DNA from: Lamellibrachia satsuma
Lineage: Eukaryota > Annelida > Polychaeta > Sabellida > Siboglinidae
Assembly: GCA_033239005.1 (NCBI GenBank)
Contig: BSQZ01000011.1
Coordinates: 11,291,001 to 11,355,000, forward strand
Reading direction: 5' to 3'
DNA: 64,000 bases
Position 1 is the stretch's first letter, and every line of letters begins with the position of its first letter. A program made the translations under genes and the position numbers. This document shows positions 13,701-28,700 of the stretch, piece after piece. The notes beneath the pieces were generated by a model. The model saw only the letters and a list, made by a program, of their open reading frames with translations, was not told the origin of the DNA and made no database searches.

Positions 13701-16700
13701 TAAGTTTATAGTAACATTAAATGTTGATTTTGCAAAACTGTAAATAAAAATTAGGAATGGACATGTGTATCACTGCTTTGAGGGCAGCAAGTAAAGCAAT
13801 GTTAGGTTTATTAAAAATGTTGGTAGCCACAGTGGGATCTTGGTGAGGAAAGAAAATTGTTAATTCACGGAATGTAAATTTACCGTTACTGCCAACACTG
13901 GGTGAATAAATGCCTAAGCTAATCTTTTTCTCTGACAATCCACACGCATGATGTGTAAGTTTCTTTGTACTCAATAACATTGACTGTCAGAAAGCTGTCT
14001 AACTCCAAGCTCATTTAGTAATTCTTTATAGGGAATACATGGTCATTATACATATGATCAATATGAGTGTTTACCAATTCTGCGGCCTGATTAATCTTTA
14101 TAAAAGTAATCATTCTGTATTAGATATTGGCACAAAAAGAGATCTGTAGGGACTACCGGTTGATTTGTAGCTACTTGTCACAACGTAATTGGTCTCCCTT
14201 AGGAAATTTCACATTTGTTCTCTTCACAGAATATGCGTGCAATAAAGTCACACAATTATCTGTTTGCATGTACACATAACCTCCACTGGCTCCAGGCAAA
14301 TATCCACTCCAGTTTGAAGTATCGGTACTTACTGTTACCTTTTCAGTCTAAAGTCTCATTATAACGATTACATTTATCTTGCTTGGAAGAGTCTGTGCCC
14401 TCTCATGAAGATTCCTCTTGATGGTTGTTTCGGACTGTTTTGGTTTGAAGTCTCATTCTTCACACACATCTCTCTGGACGCAGAGCTAATTATTTCAGTA
14501 CAGTTCATTACTGGTGATGCCCTCCACCTCGCTTCCAGAGTACATTTTCTTCTCTCTCAATTTCATTGTAAATATGTTGCTATTTGTCTTATGACACTTA
14601 ATGTCACTGGTGTTAGCATTAAGCCAAGTGTGTAAAGCGTGTCAACACAGGTACAGATACAGTGTTTACCATCGATCAGTATAAGTATAGATTATGTTTA
14701 CCATTTTGCCATTACACATATAATCTCTACCTGAATGTAGGTATAAGGGTTCCTCATGCATGCATGAGGTTGTAAATTGTTTTCAAGTACAGTAGTGTTA
14801 AACATTATGTTCTCTAAGACAAAGGAAATATCTTATAACCAAGTAAACGCCAACCGTGATGCAAGGTAGGTATACTCTTCCTGTGACTTCAGTCTCTAAT
14901 TGTAGTTTAACATAATGACTTAGTATGTGGAATAATTTCTGCTAGTATATAACCACTATTAGTAATTAATACAAAGAACTATTTGTTCAGTTATTTAATT
15001 TAACCTACATTGAAGTGGCTTCATGGTTATTTTATTCCCCAAGCACATGTTAATGTTCAGTTGTCAGTTATAAGTTGCTAAGATAAAAATCTGCAACAAA
15101 TATTTGGGAAAAACACATTTTTGGGTCTTTAAGTTGCCGCTGTTATGTCGACAATGCTTCGTTGTGTCAATACCATTGAACATCGTTACTCTTTAGGATC
15201 GTTCTTCCACCATGTTTCAGCAGAATTCCACCTGAGGACTCCAAAGCGCAAAAAGCGAAAAAGCAAGTGAACGTTTATAGCCAGACTTGGCGAGCTGTGC
15301 TTATTCGTTACTTTTCTTCTCTGTCTATCAGTTAACTGTTTGTTGCTGTAGTCCTTTCTTCTGCTGCCTCTGGCTCTCTGGTCTGCTTTAATTTGCTCTC
15401 ATGTATACTGCTAGATGTCCCCAAACTGACAGAAACCTCAAGCCCGAATTTGGCTCCTTGATGTTATATTGTAGAGGCAAATAAATAAAAGCTAAACAAA
15501 CATTTCATGCACTTTTAGTTGCTGCTTTTTCATTGTGGTAAAGTTAAGTATTTATTTGTTTTTATTTTTATATTTGTGAAGGATTAAAGGTCATTGCCAC
15601 ATATGCAGTATCCATCTTTCTGAATAGCAGCCATGAGATTCCATAGAGATATCTAAATTTAACAGAAAACCACTTATTTTCACTTTATCTTTGGGCCAGT
15701 TGTATTATTTGCATACAGTACAGACTATGAAAAGTGCATCGCGATTGTAATTTTGTGTCACTCAACCAATATAATTATGCCATAATGTTGATAACAAACT
15801 ATGACCTTTTCAAACTGTATGGAACGGACATCTTGATGACTCTGTCGCGCTCTCAATGCCATAACAATGATTGATGAGAATTTGTATAAGTAATCAGACC
15901 AACGAAGCTCCTGAGTTTGGTTTCTGTCGGTTTGGAGCGGAGACCACAAACAGCGGTGTGTTTGGGTGATGTGTGTGGTGGACGTGGAAAAGGAGCCACT
16001 CAGTCTGAACATATGTTTGTGTTCTTCTTCTGTCTATGTAGGGTGTATGTAGAGTGTGACAGAGAACATCATATCCTCTGTGGTAGAAATCTATCTGCAG
16101 ATGTTAGACGGATCCTATGTTATCTCGGATAGAAGACGTTTCTACAAGTACTGCAGTCATACATTGCCTACATCGTCATGTCAACGATGGCATTCCAATG
16201 CTATGTTTGGGCCTTGTTATCTGGCATGGTAGAACATATTTCTGCATATACTGTACTGTCATGTGTTTCCTATGTTATACATGTAGCCTATGGTGGAACA
16301 CATCACTGCAAGTATTTGATATAGCATAGGTGTGTTTTCCACGGTTAAATATCGCATCTTTCCGATGTTCTCCATGGTTAGAAAACAACCCCCCGCTCCT
16401 AAAACAATAAGCTAGTAGATTTAACAAGATTGCCATCCAAAATAAAAACCAAAAATGGGAGAAGACTAGGAAGCCATATTGGTGTACCAAGAGTCCTTTG
16501 ATTATTCATATTTCTGTAACCCACCCTTCTGATATATGTTTGTAAATTTTGCTTTAGATATATTCACGCTGCTAGCATTTATGCAATCAGTAGATAATTT
16601 GTTCTATTTATTTATGGTTCTCTGTGAGAATGAGTACTTTCAGATATCTAGGCTATACTTCACTAATGTTGCTTCATGTACGTAAGTAACTGTCCACTGC

Positions 16701-19700
16701 TTGGCATGGCTGAAGCTTTCAAGATCTGTTTCTTCTGCATCAACTGAATTACTTTGATTTTTCTACGGTAAAGCATTTCTATCAGACCAATGCGATGTCC
16801 ACCAATAACTTTGTGTTCTTACACTCCTATTGTGAGGAGCGTTTTTCTTTTGATTGACCATTTCAAATGGTCAACACCCAGATCACAATATGGCAAAGTC
16901 GATCTGCTCATCGACACTGATAATGACAGAGTAAATCTTGCATACAAGAGTAGCACTTTGGCGCACTATTGAGCGTGGACATCCAGGATCAACAGGAATG
17001 GTCAACGCAGAGATCGGAAGCACAGACAAGCAAATAAGAAATACACCAAACATCTCCCCAGATATTTGACATAGTAATTACCTCTCAAGAAACTCAAAGA
17101 AATAATAAACGTCCATCAAACGAAACCTGTCCTGAACCGAGACTTGAGCCCGACCTCCCCAGCCTGTAGAGATGTCAGTCCACTTACAAAGACGGAACGT
17201 GTTGGTCAAAATAATCGGAAAGAATACAAAACGTTTCTTGAGAGGTAATTACCATGTCAGTTATAACATTCCAAGAAACTGGAATGTCGATCCATTTAAA
17301 GATCCCCAGGTCTCTGTAATGTTGTTCTTGTGTTGATGTATGTTATAATCGTAGATTGCTTTGCAAGCAGCTTTGTCTTATATTCTGTTATTTGCCTGCT
17401 GAAACCTGCCTTCCAAATGCAGCCAGCTTTGGTCAGGTAAAATGACATGTTGGCATGACAGATATGAGGGACTGCGTCCAGATATGTTTATTTAAAAATA
17501 TTTGTCTGATTTGTATTTATAATATTAAATATTTTCTGTCCACATGAAGAAATTGATTTATGGGTACAACATGTGATTATTTTTATCTGAAATTCATGTT
17601 ACCGGGTACGTAGTACAAACTATCATTTGTAACATCTTCACCACCAAAATGTGTTTTAATATAATTTGACAGTTATCTGTTTAGTTTGAATGTTTACCAC
17701 CATGTTTACATTGCATGCAGAATGTCAAGGTCAATACTCATAACCAGCTTGTAGCCTGTGTTGTGAGGTAGCTTTACTGGAATAGTTTGTTGCAGTAGAG
17801 GCTGCAGTACTGGGGTGGTTTGTGATTAAGGCAACTATTGGATTAGCTTTTGATTGAGGTATGCTAGAGTAGTTTGTTATTCAGGAAGAAGTTTGTTTTC
17901 AGTGCTAGCTTGACCTGGTTTACGTGGTTCTTTCTGTGGTACTTTCACTAGCATAATTTGATCTTGTTGCTTTACCTTGGTTCTAAACGTAACGTAACTG
18001 CAATAATGTTGCATATGAGAGTTAACATTACTGATATAGTTTGTTGCAGTTATGTAGCCAGATTTTTATTTTGTAAGAGAACGTAGCTAGTTTCTGCAAG
18101 TCATCCATAATTATGAGATATATAATTATAAGCAGAAACAAACAATAACACATTTTCTTCTATTATTTTTTAGAACAACTAGCATTAAAATGTGATAATA
18201 CTAATACCAATGGTTTTATTTATGACATGGGTACATTTAACATGTAATGGTGCACAACTTGGAGGATAGAAGTTCATTATCTCATTAACTAACACCTCGA
18301 AAAAAGAATCACTTGTGTCCCCTATTACAATAGTTGTGTGACTGTGAGGTAGATTGAGTGTAATTGTTATGAGACTATGAGGTAAATTTACTGTAATAGT
18401 AGTGAGACTGTTAGGTAGGTTGACTGTAATAGTTGTGAGACTGAGGTAGATTGGCTAATAGTTATTGGACTGTGAGTTAGATTAACTGTAATAGTTGTGT
18501 GACTGTGATCTAAATTGACTGTAATAGTTGTGGGACTGTGGGATAGATTGACTGTAATAGTTGGGTGACTAAGGTAGATTGACTGCAATAGTTGTTGGAC
18601 TGTGAGGTAGATTGAGTGTAATTGTTATGAGACTGTAAGGTAAATTGACTGTAATAGTAATGAGACTGTTAGGTAGATTGACAGTAAGTGTTATGAGACT
18701 GAGGTAAATTGACTGTAATAGTAGTGAGACTAGTAGTTATGAGAGTGTGAGGTAGATTGACTGTAATAGTTGTGAGACTGAGGTAGATTGACTGTAATAG
18801 TTGTGTGAATGTAAGGTAGATTGACTGTAATAATTGTGGGACTGAGGTAGATTGAATGTAATAGTTGTGGAACTGTGAGGTAGATTGACTGCAATAGTTT
18901 TCTGACTATAAGGTAAATTTACTGTAATGGTTGTGGGATTGTGATGTTCGTAGACTGTAATAGTTGTGAGACTGGGCTAATAGTTATTGGACTGTGAGTT
19001 AGATTAACTGTAATGGTTGTGTGACTGTGATGTAGATTGACTGTAATAGTTGTGGGACTGTGAGATAGATTGACTGTAATAATTGGGTGACTAAGGTAGA
19101 TTGACTGCAATAGTTGTTGGACTGCGAGGTAGATTGTAATTGTTATAAGATTGAGGTAAATTGACTGTAATAGTTGTGGGACTGTGGTAGATTGATTGTA
19201 ATAGTTGTGAAAATGTGAGGTAGATTGATTGTAGTAGTTGTAAGACTGTGAGGTAGATTGACTGTAATAGTTGTGAGACTCTGAGGTAGATTGACTGCAA
19301 TCGTTGTGGGATTGTGAAGTAGATTGGTGAATAATTGTGAGACTCTGGTAGATTGACTGTAGTAGTTGTGGGACTGAGGTAGATTGATTGTAATAGTTGT
19401 AATACTGAGGTAGATTGACTGACTGTAATAATTGTGAGAACGTGAGGTTGATTGGCTGTTCTGGTTGTGGGATTGTGAGGTAAATTTACTGTAATGGTCA
19501 TTGGACTGTGAGGTAGATTGAATGTAATAGTTGTGGAACTGTGAGGTTGATTTGTTATAATAAGTGTTAGACTGTGAGGTAGATTAACTGTAATAGGTGT
19601 AAAACTGATGTAGATTGACTGTAATAGTTGTATTACTGAGGTAGAATGACTGTAATAGTTGTGAGACTGTGAGGTAGATTGTGTAAGGCAGTTTTACTGA

Positions 19701-22700
19701 TAGTCCATGGTAATGTGTTAGTGTGAGGTATCTTCAAGGCAGTAAGCAGAATGTGCTAAGCTAAGCATGGGCATGTTTATAATAACATTGTGTTGCTTTG
19801 TTTCTTTGCCTGCAAACAGCTTGTTTGTGTACCAGTCCTTGCATTCTTATTATATAATTTGTAATTATACTTTAGTGTATGATTCGTTCAGAAGTTTTAT
19901 TAATCCATGTCATTCATTCCATCTGTACTAATCCATTGAAGCTGTTTTGATGTAGGTCTAACATACAGGTGTTTGCAGTGGCGTTCAACAAATATTGGTT
20001 CTGATGTTGTAATTTAATGTTTTTCATCATGTTTTCATTGCAGTCAATAGGTGCAAAAAGATTTGCAGAGAAATGGGTGCATGCTTTAATGCTGTAGAAT
20101 ACCAAATAAATGCACAGTGTGTTTATGTATAATAAGGGCAACAATTTTCTTTCTTTCACAATTGTCAATAGTTGTGTTTAGAAGAAAATCATTCACAAAT
20201 ATAATAAGGGCATTATGTGTTTGTACAAGGAATGTTGCAGTAGTGCAGTAATGTTCTTAAAATAATCATAATGCTATTTTAATTCAAGTTCCTGACATCG
20301 TTTTTGTATAAAGTATTAAAAAACTCTTTATTTTACGCAGATCGTGTGCTTGCAGGGCACTATCTTCTCTTAAATAGTTCAACATTTGGGATTTGCTTTG
20401 GGATGAACTCTTGATTTTAATCTTAGATCTCGACTAAGATTAGTGAATTTTAAATTAGATTACACATCCAGATATGGTGGACTGCTTTTGCACATGTGGA
20501 AATAAGATAACCACTGTAAAATAAGATAACCACTGTAAAATAACTGCAGCTATATTGATATTTGTGGGAGATAATGAAGACTGCAAAATAATTACATCAT
20601 TGACAAATCAGTGGCATTCTATCTATGATAGTCAATCTATTGACAAATCAGTGGCAATCTATCTATGCTAGTCAATCTATGAGAGTCCAACAAATATGTC
20701 ATCTATGTGTGACCTGCCCTTAACAAATATAAGCATATTGACAGTGTTAGCATTAACACAATCATTAGATCATTTGTTCCAATCATACAAGTATATTGTC
20801 ATCAGCGAAAAAGAATACTTTCCCATATCCAATCTACACTGTTATTTTACTAATCCTACTTTGTGTCTTCTGGTTCTATACTGCCATGTTTAAGTTTAAA
20901 GAAAATATTTCTATCAATATCTTCATAGCATTGTCAAGCCACATTCCATAGGCATTTTTCATAGATAAGGTTTCTCAGTTCCAGAGTCAGTTTGTTCTTT
21001 GTATTTTTCATATTTTTTAACCTTCGTGTAATGTTACAGTACTGGTAAATGACATCAATTTGTCATTAGGTCAGCCTTGTTCTGATGTCTACATGTTTAT
21101 TTAGTACTGGATACAATGTTGGCTCTATCGTCTTTATATTTTGATTTTCAAACAAGTCCTTACATTACTGTTCATTCAAACACACTCTAAGAGCATTTCC
21201 AGTTGTGTGTCTATAAAATAATTTGAAATAACTAACTTCATGGAGCCAACCTTTGGTATATTATTGCAGGTCACTCTATTATTTTAGAACATTAGATCAA
21301 CAAACTGTGTTAGATAATCACCAGTAATTCGTGTAGCTATGGCCAGCGATACTGTCGTGCATTGTGGTCGTTATTCCGAGATTGATGGCCAAAATGCACT
21401 GGTGTAAATGTCACGAGTGATGACAGTACAGAAGGCTGTAGTCAGCTGGAGGAACAACACTGACAGGATCATTGGATATTCTCATATATTTCATATCTTG
21501 TGTAATCATGTTAGTTGATGTGGCTTCCTTGATATAACGTCTTTGTTTGAAGTAATGATGTGAACAAGATGTGTTTTTATCACAGACGCATGCATGCATG
21601 CATGCACACATGCGTGCATTCACCTACATACTTACACCAACATAAAAAATTGAGTGTCCTTGGCCTTGACATTTGTGTATACCACATTTTGTGTAAACCA
21701 CATGATCTAGTCCTTTCCTGCTACATATTAGGCAGAGACACAGAGAGCTTAAATAAGCACAGACTAGCTATTTTAAGACAAACATCACAGTCCTCACAGA
21801 TTATCAGTGAGGCCTCCAATTTGATGCCTTAATTCAATCACCTGGAGTCCTGGACAGTGGTAAGGTGTATGCACATGCTGCATGCAACATATAACCACTT
21901 CAGTAAGCCAGTGACCCAGGTTCCATCTAGGATGTTGGAGACGAGGGCCAGTGGCTATTGCAGATGATGGACGTGAGCCATTCTGGACAATAATTACACC
22001 GATTGTGCAGCATGTATGTTTATGCTGCTCAGCCCATTTACCAAGCGCATCATTTATGGAGATATACACTATCTTTGTACCACTTCAGGTAGTTTTAAAG
22101 TAATGTACTGTATTCGACCTATTAAGTAATGTATTCGACCTATTAAGTGTACATGCCCTAATTATCGTACGTCCCCTTTTTTAATCAGCAGCATCCATAA
22201 TTGTAATTTGACTGTGTGGAACCACTGAAAAGTGATGCCATCTGGTGTTAAACAGTTGGAACCACTTTTCAGTTGTTCCACTCGTCACCAAATGACACCA
22301 CTAGTGTTAAACAGTTACCTTATTGTCTAGAGAAACAAATTTTGGTGTATGCTTATAAGAACAGATTCCTTGACATTTTTCAATGGCCCTATTTGTTTTC
22401 GAGCATACTGTACACATTAGGTAATTGTGGTACCCGATGCTCTGTCATAATTTGCAGGAACAGTGCTATATAATTAATTAGTTGTATGATTAATTTCAAT
22501 AATATAATTGTTTGTTGGTTTTCCAAATAATTTATTACCTATAATTTGGTGTATAACATTTAACATGTCATTGAACTTGGCATTTACAGTAGAGCAGCAA
22601 GGCTGTGATCTCCACAAGTGAAGGGATGTTTCTTGTCAGTTTATGTAGGATTACATTTTGCTAGGGCCAAATGCCAAAATTATGTGTACGCATGCATACG

Positions 22701-22705
22701 CGCGT

Positions 22706-22742
<37 letters not shown>

Positions 22743-25700
22743 CGATTTGGTTACACCAATCATTAAAATACTGTGTCAATGGTGCAAAGGTGCATCCTAA
22801 CTTGAACACTGAATCATACAGGTTTGTTCACAAGTTAACTGCCCTGGTGAAGAATCATATGTGATTAATATGTGAATACATGTTCACCTGATAATTCTGT
22901 CACTAAACATTCTCTGGCAAAAGGACTGGAACTCTGTATTGTCACTGTACCATGCCCTACATTACCACGTAATCCCAATGTCTCCTCAGATGCATCACTC
23001 TTAACATTTCCCAAGTGCAGCATCCAGAACCTCTGCAAAGTTGGTTCATGTCATCTCAATAGAGACCTGAAGATCAAGAGCTCAACCCAGGGCCTGAATG
23101 TTGTCCCGGAGACCGGAAATGCATCCATAAGCATTCAGTCAGCTCTGCCTGGAGCTCTGAATGTATCTATTATATAAAGTAGTTTGTGGTTCTGTCTGTT
23201 TCGGTCGGTCGGTCGGTCGGTCGGTCGGTCGGTCGGTCGGTCGATCTGTTTTCTCCCATGCGGTCACTACCCGATCATTTTTGCCCTTTCCTTTAGTATG
23301 AGAAACTGTTGCTTTCACACATGGTTTTGATGATTGTATGGCATTTCATCAAATGTGCATTATGTCAGCTAAACAAACAAAGGCTGCTAATTTATATTCG
23401 TTTTTGTACATTTTTGTATACAATTAATAAAATGTACATATGCTGTAGTTTGTATTTAAACCATAAAGTGCAAGATTTAATTGGCACAATTGTTGATGGT
23501 GGCACGCCTGGGTTTAAATAATTATGTGTTTTTTCTCTACTGACCTGGACAGAGCTCTAGTGAGACGAGAGAGAGAGAGATGTTTCATCTTTATCCAGGC
23601 ATTTCAAAAGCGATATCGCAACACAATTATATTCTTATTGGGCAGTTGCCCAAAGTGCTTTATCAGATCATGTAGAGTCATACATTGTGGGTGTGTGGTA
23701 ATAGATGGAATCATCCACCAGTGAATCCCTATAAAAGGGACTACACACAACATACAACACAAAAAGTGCAAAATATCCATTAATGTATCGTAAAAGCCCC
23801 ACAAATCTTATTGTATCTGAAGTGGTTATATATTGCATTTGGATTTTCACTGAATTTATTACTTAATATTTTTCATGCGTTTAGAGATAATGCGTTAGTT
23901 TGTGAAGACCTTCTGGGTCATGGTGTTCGTCAGCACTTAATATGATAAACATTGCACTTTCAGGCAAACAATTAACATACACACAATCTTTACTTGAACA
24001 TTGATTTTTTTGCAACATGTTCTGGGTGGTTGGATTAATGATTAATCCCACATAAAAACCCTATTTCACTTATGTTTTGTACAAGGACCTTCAGCCTGTG
24101 TAAAAGTTCCTATGTATCCTGGAAAACCTGGAAAGTAGACGGTTTTACTTCCAGGACCTGGGAAACCTGGATAAAGGCCACTTTTTATTTCCTGTAAAAA
24201 GTCCTTGACTTTTGTTACTGGCAGAATTCCAGGAAATGTGCATAAATATCATCATATTGCTGCGACCACTGTAGTAAAATGAACTCTGGAGGTTGATAAT
24301 TAGATAAATTTATATATGCTAAAGGCATAATATGTTTTATAAATTGCATATTATTAGTTTTCACTGCAAACTGTGTCATCTGGGCATGATTTATCACACA
24401 TGTCCTGGAAATGGTCTGGAATTATGTTAAAATGAACGGACAGGAACCCTGTAAAACTATTACGCCTTTTCAGAGCTGAAAGTCGAGGCCTCGAGCAATG
24501 TGTATCTTGAGGATCTACACAACACAAAGAACCTGGACACAGTGCAACACGTGACAGACTCGTCCCAGGCGTACGACTTCTACTGGCACCGCGAGTCTGG
24601 CCTACAGGTCAACATCGGTGTTCTCGATGTCAACCTGATCCCCGAGTACGAGGACGTCGACAGTGACAGCGACAACGAGTATATACTGAACAATCCCAAC
24701 AACAGCGAGGATAAGACCAAGTTCAAGACCATCACCCAGCGCTATTGCAGGTAAGACAAAAATTATATCATTGTCTTTGTGTTAATATAAGTAACATAAG
24801 TAATAATGGTAGTATAGTTCTTTTTTACGTATCCAAATATTTTATTTGTCGTTATTGAGTTTTGCATATCTTATTAAGTTGACTTCCTCAGTACTTGATA
24901 ATATAGGCAAAGGTCTCTATAGGTAAATAAAACATTTTGATATATAAAAAGAATTGTTTTACCACGAAAATTAACTATCCTGAGAAATGTTCAATAATTT
25001 AATAAATAATAATGTTATGTAATATTATTTTTTATATAGTGCAGTTTCATTGAAAACTCAATGTGTTTTACATAAATTGATTCAAATAATTTTTTTTTAT
25101 TATACATAGTTTAGAGGTGGGGACAAAAAGGTCAGTGTTTCAAATCCAAGGGGCTCCCATCTTATTTGGTGGCCAAATATGTTAGGAGAAAGAAAATACA
25201 ATTTTTTTTATCCATGTGATTTCTTCCTTTTTTTGAACTAGAGCTAAAAAGTGTGATTTTCTAGTGAAAAATTTGTTTTTAGCATAATTTTGTCAATTAT
25301 AGGGCTACAATTATTACAATTATTTCTAGACACAAGGAATTCATTAAGAGTGTATTCAAATGCATAAGACTAGTCACTTTCATGAAAATAGCATTTTCTA
25401 TGTTTTTAAAAGTTCTATTTTTTATGTCATATGTAAAAAAAAATTCATAAAATTTTATTTAAAAATGGTTCATAAATCAGCATATGACTACTTTTGTAAT
25501 GCCAAAATATAAGACGAGCAAAAATATTTAACTATATAATGTATGAAATAGAAGTGCCACACAAGGCTGCATTATGCTGCATTACGTGTATGACACCTAA
25601 TACCTATATACCTTAGCCAAATGTAATTTCACAGATTTTTAATTATGCAATTTAGAAACACATGTTTGCTAAACTGTTTATTATCAAATATATGAATTTC

Positions 25701-28700
25701 AATGTTCAGTAAATTGACCTCCATATAAATGGAGTTATGAAGGTCATTTAGCAGTCATGATTTGACAGTGACACCATTAATAATTTAACCTAGCTACTTC
25801 TTGATTTACATTGCCAGATAATTTTATTTAAAACTGAAAAGCCATCTGGGCCTTTGGCTTGGATGGCAAATCTTGTTAAATCTTTTTAAAATCAAAATAA
25901 GTTACAGCAGCTCCAACAATTACCTTTGTATGAGCCTCTAAGCAAGCAGCTCCAACAGTTACCTTTGTATGAGTCTCTAAGCAAGCAGCATCAACAGTTA
26001 CCTTTGTATGAGCCTCTAAGCAAGCAGCTCCAACAATTTACAGTTGATATAATTAACGTTACTACCAACAAAGGTGTTTCAATTCAGTTTAGAATAAATC
26101 TGTTGAGATTTTAGCCACACTCAGTGAATATTTGCCCTGATTTCTGAATTAATACACAGCACCATTATAGCGAAGCAGTTAAGCCAGGGGAGAATGTCGA
26201 CCGACTCCTGGCCGTGTGTCATCCATGCATATTTTATGCAGTTTCACACATTTGTGGCAGCGTTATTTTGCCAGTCTTCGGGTCGCGTCTTCTATCATAT
26301 TAGTCGCACTAAATGCATCTCTGGCTTGTGGATACAGCTGTCCCAACAGTGTGTTGATTGGTAAATGCTTCCTCTTTGAGAGAGTTATGAGTGTGACGCG
26401 TAATCAATCAGTTCTCATTATGTCTCCCATCCTTCCTGCCCTTCGCACTGTTACTTTCCACGTGCTCGCCCACTCGTATGACAGCTTGGTAATTTCTTGT
26501 ATTTTCTCCAATTTATTCAATACTTTTGTATAGTTCCGCGTAAACCAAGATTGATGACCATTTTTTTCCACATTACAAATCGGTGATGTTGGTTTTGAAA
26601 GGTTTAATACCATTGACAGTGTCTTTTTTTGCGATATTGGCTTCCAAATGAAAACTATAATTATTTGTGTCCAAGTATTTTCCCGTTCTGAGAAGGAAGC
26701 TTTTAAAAAAATACAAGATGATAGATTCAAAACAAGAAGCACTACAGTACAAATGGACAAAGAAGTCATTGGCTTACCAATACATCCTGATATATTTACC
26801 TGCGTGTTGCTCCTTCAGCTCTTTCATTTAAATTCACTAGTACTACTAAAACTTGCACTTACACATTCAATCATCAGGTAATTTGTCTGAATAATTATAG
26901 TCCAAGGTGGCGGTTCCGCTATATGAAAATCATATTTTATTGTGTCTTTCAAACACTCCATGTGGTGTGTTACTTTGTTGCAGGAATCCCATACCAGACT
27001 ACTACAGCATAACGCTGGAAATCTCCCGGGATCGCACGACGACCGCACAGAATGTGATGTGCGACTCGAAGAACGCCAACGAGATGAAGTGTCCGTCTGG
27101 ATACAGCGATGGGGACGTCTACCTCCACCGTACACTCAATGACGCCTGTCGCAAGATGGTTCGTGTGTTTTCGCATATTTTCTACTGCGTTTTCTCTCTC
27201 CTGCGATTTGATGCGCACTTTGCTCTGAATTATTCATGTTGTGAAAGCACATTTTATTTTGGATTATGATTATCTGGCGAAAAGATTCATTAGATGAGTG
27301 ATTGTAATATGTTGCTCTTTTACTAATTTTTAGCAATGTATTTTACCTTTTTTCTTTGTAATGTTTACAAACAAAAAAGGTAAAATTCACTTTGAAAAAT
27401 AAGTAAAAGTGTAATATATCTAGTAATCATATCACTTCACTTGAGTGTACATAATTTTGGGGATTGGATATCAAAAAGAAGTGGAGGAATATATGGAAGT
27501 TATTTTGGGAAGCAGTTAATCAGTTGAAATTACTCACGTTGTGTTGATATTCGCATCCTTACAGCTGCAACATATACCCACACAAAATTTACAAAGTGAA
27601 CATTTGAAACCGTAATAGTTCAGCAATACATACTGCCATTTAAGGTAGAAATGTTAAAAAAAGTATGACACGTTTTGAGGCCAAACTATTTCTGGAATGC
27701 TGTAATTTTTCCCATAAAAGATATATTTATGTGTGTAAAAGCCTTGTTTCGAAGGTCCACATTGTAGTTGTGAGTGCTGCTGTTCTGTCTTGTAATTTGT
27801 CCAACTTTCTGAGTAATAATTTTTTATTTTATAACAAAAATAGCCCTTGTCTGGCAGGAGTAGACTTACAAATAATCCTCCCCAGCTGCACTTCGTTTTT
27901 ACATTTTTCTCAGGTGACATTTAAAATGTGATCTGTATGTCTGTCTGATTCTTTTGTAGTCACTCATCTGTATTCAGACATAGCGTCACACAGGGCTCTG
28001 TGTTCTTACAAGTGTGTGTGTGTATACACACATGTATGTGTGTATTTGTATATGTGTCCCAGGTTCGTGCAGCTTCAAGGACAGACCGACCTTGCGTGTC
28101 ACTGACGCCACCCACATCATGGTTAATCTCTGGTCTTCGTTGTGTTACTGTATGCCGATGCGCTAACTATGCTAACGATTTATTTCGATTTTCATTTGTC
28201 TGTGCCACCAACACCTTCAACTACTCTCTGTCTTCAGACTAAGGTACAGTACTGATTGGAGTCTGGGTCAGGTATCTGGTCATTGCTAGATCACCACTGT
28301 TCCCCGTACCACATAGCCATTATTGTGACATCTAGCCGTCATCCCATAGCATACATATAGTGATCCTAGCGTGCTCACATATTGTCTCCATGACTGATCT
28401 AGTGTGGCAGGGGCCTATGTCAGGTAGACAAACATGCACATTTGATGTTCCCATCAAATATATGTCTTCTCCTTGAGCATTTCCCGTGGGATTTTTATAC
28501 CGCTAACCATAAAGACAATTAAGATTATTTAAAGTCATGACCATACTGCTAAAACATAACAAACATTCACTATTTCAATAACAAACTGGCTGACTGCACC
28601 ATTTCATGTAACGTTCTCCGAAGGTATAAATCATAGGAGATGCCAATGAAGCATCTAAACCATTTTCACATTTTATGCAATGACATTCAGATTTTGACAG

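Larger units (their letters stand above)
11424..24473 (+). other. Gene 1 intron 4 (13 kb)
   Basis: This is the largest intron. It begins with a C-rich run (about 11440-11530) and contains an inverted-repeat element (17068-17258), two CR1-like LINE ends, a 33-bp minisatellite (18340-19690), a 20-bp and a 40-bp duplication near 20500-20690, a MITE (22109-22421) and (CA)n and (GGTC)n tracts. Phase 1 on both sides lets exon 4 join exon 5 directly. I found no extra exon but cannot exclude a short symmetric one. Confidence 0.55.
24751..26983 (+). other. Gene 1 intron 5
   Basis: A 2.2-kb intron, very A+T-rich to about 25880. It then holds a 39-bp triplicate and a decayed minus-strand frame at about 26190-26769. 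Confidence 0.6.

Noticed and set aside
13717..13980. Minus-strand frame loosely recalling an RNase H segment ([10 protein letters not shown])
   Set aside because: Resemblance is limited to one short helix; catalytic Asp/Glu residues cannot be located.
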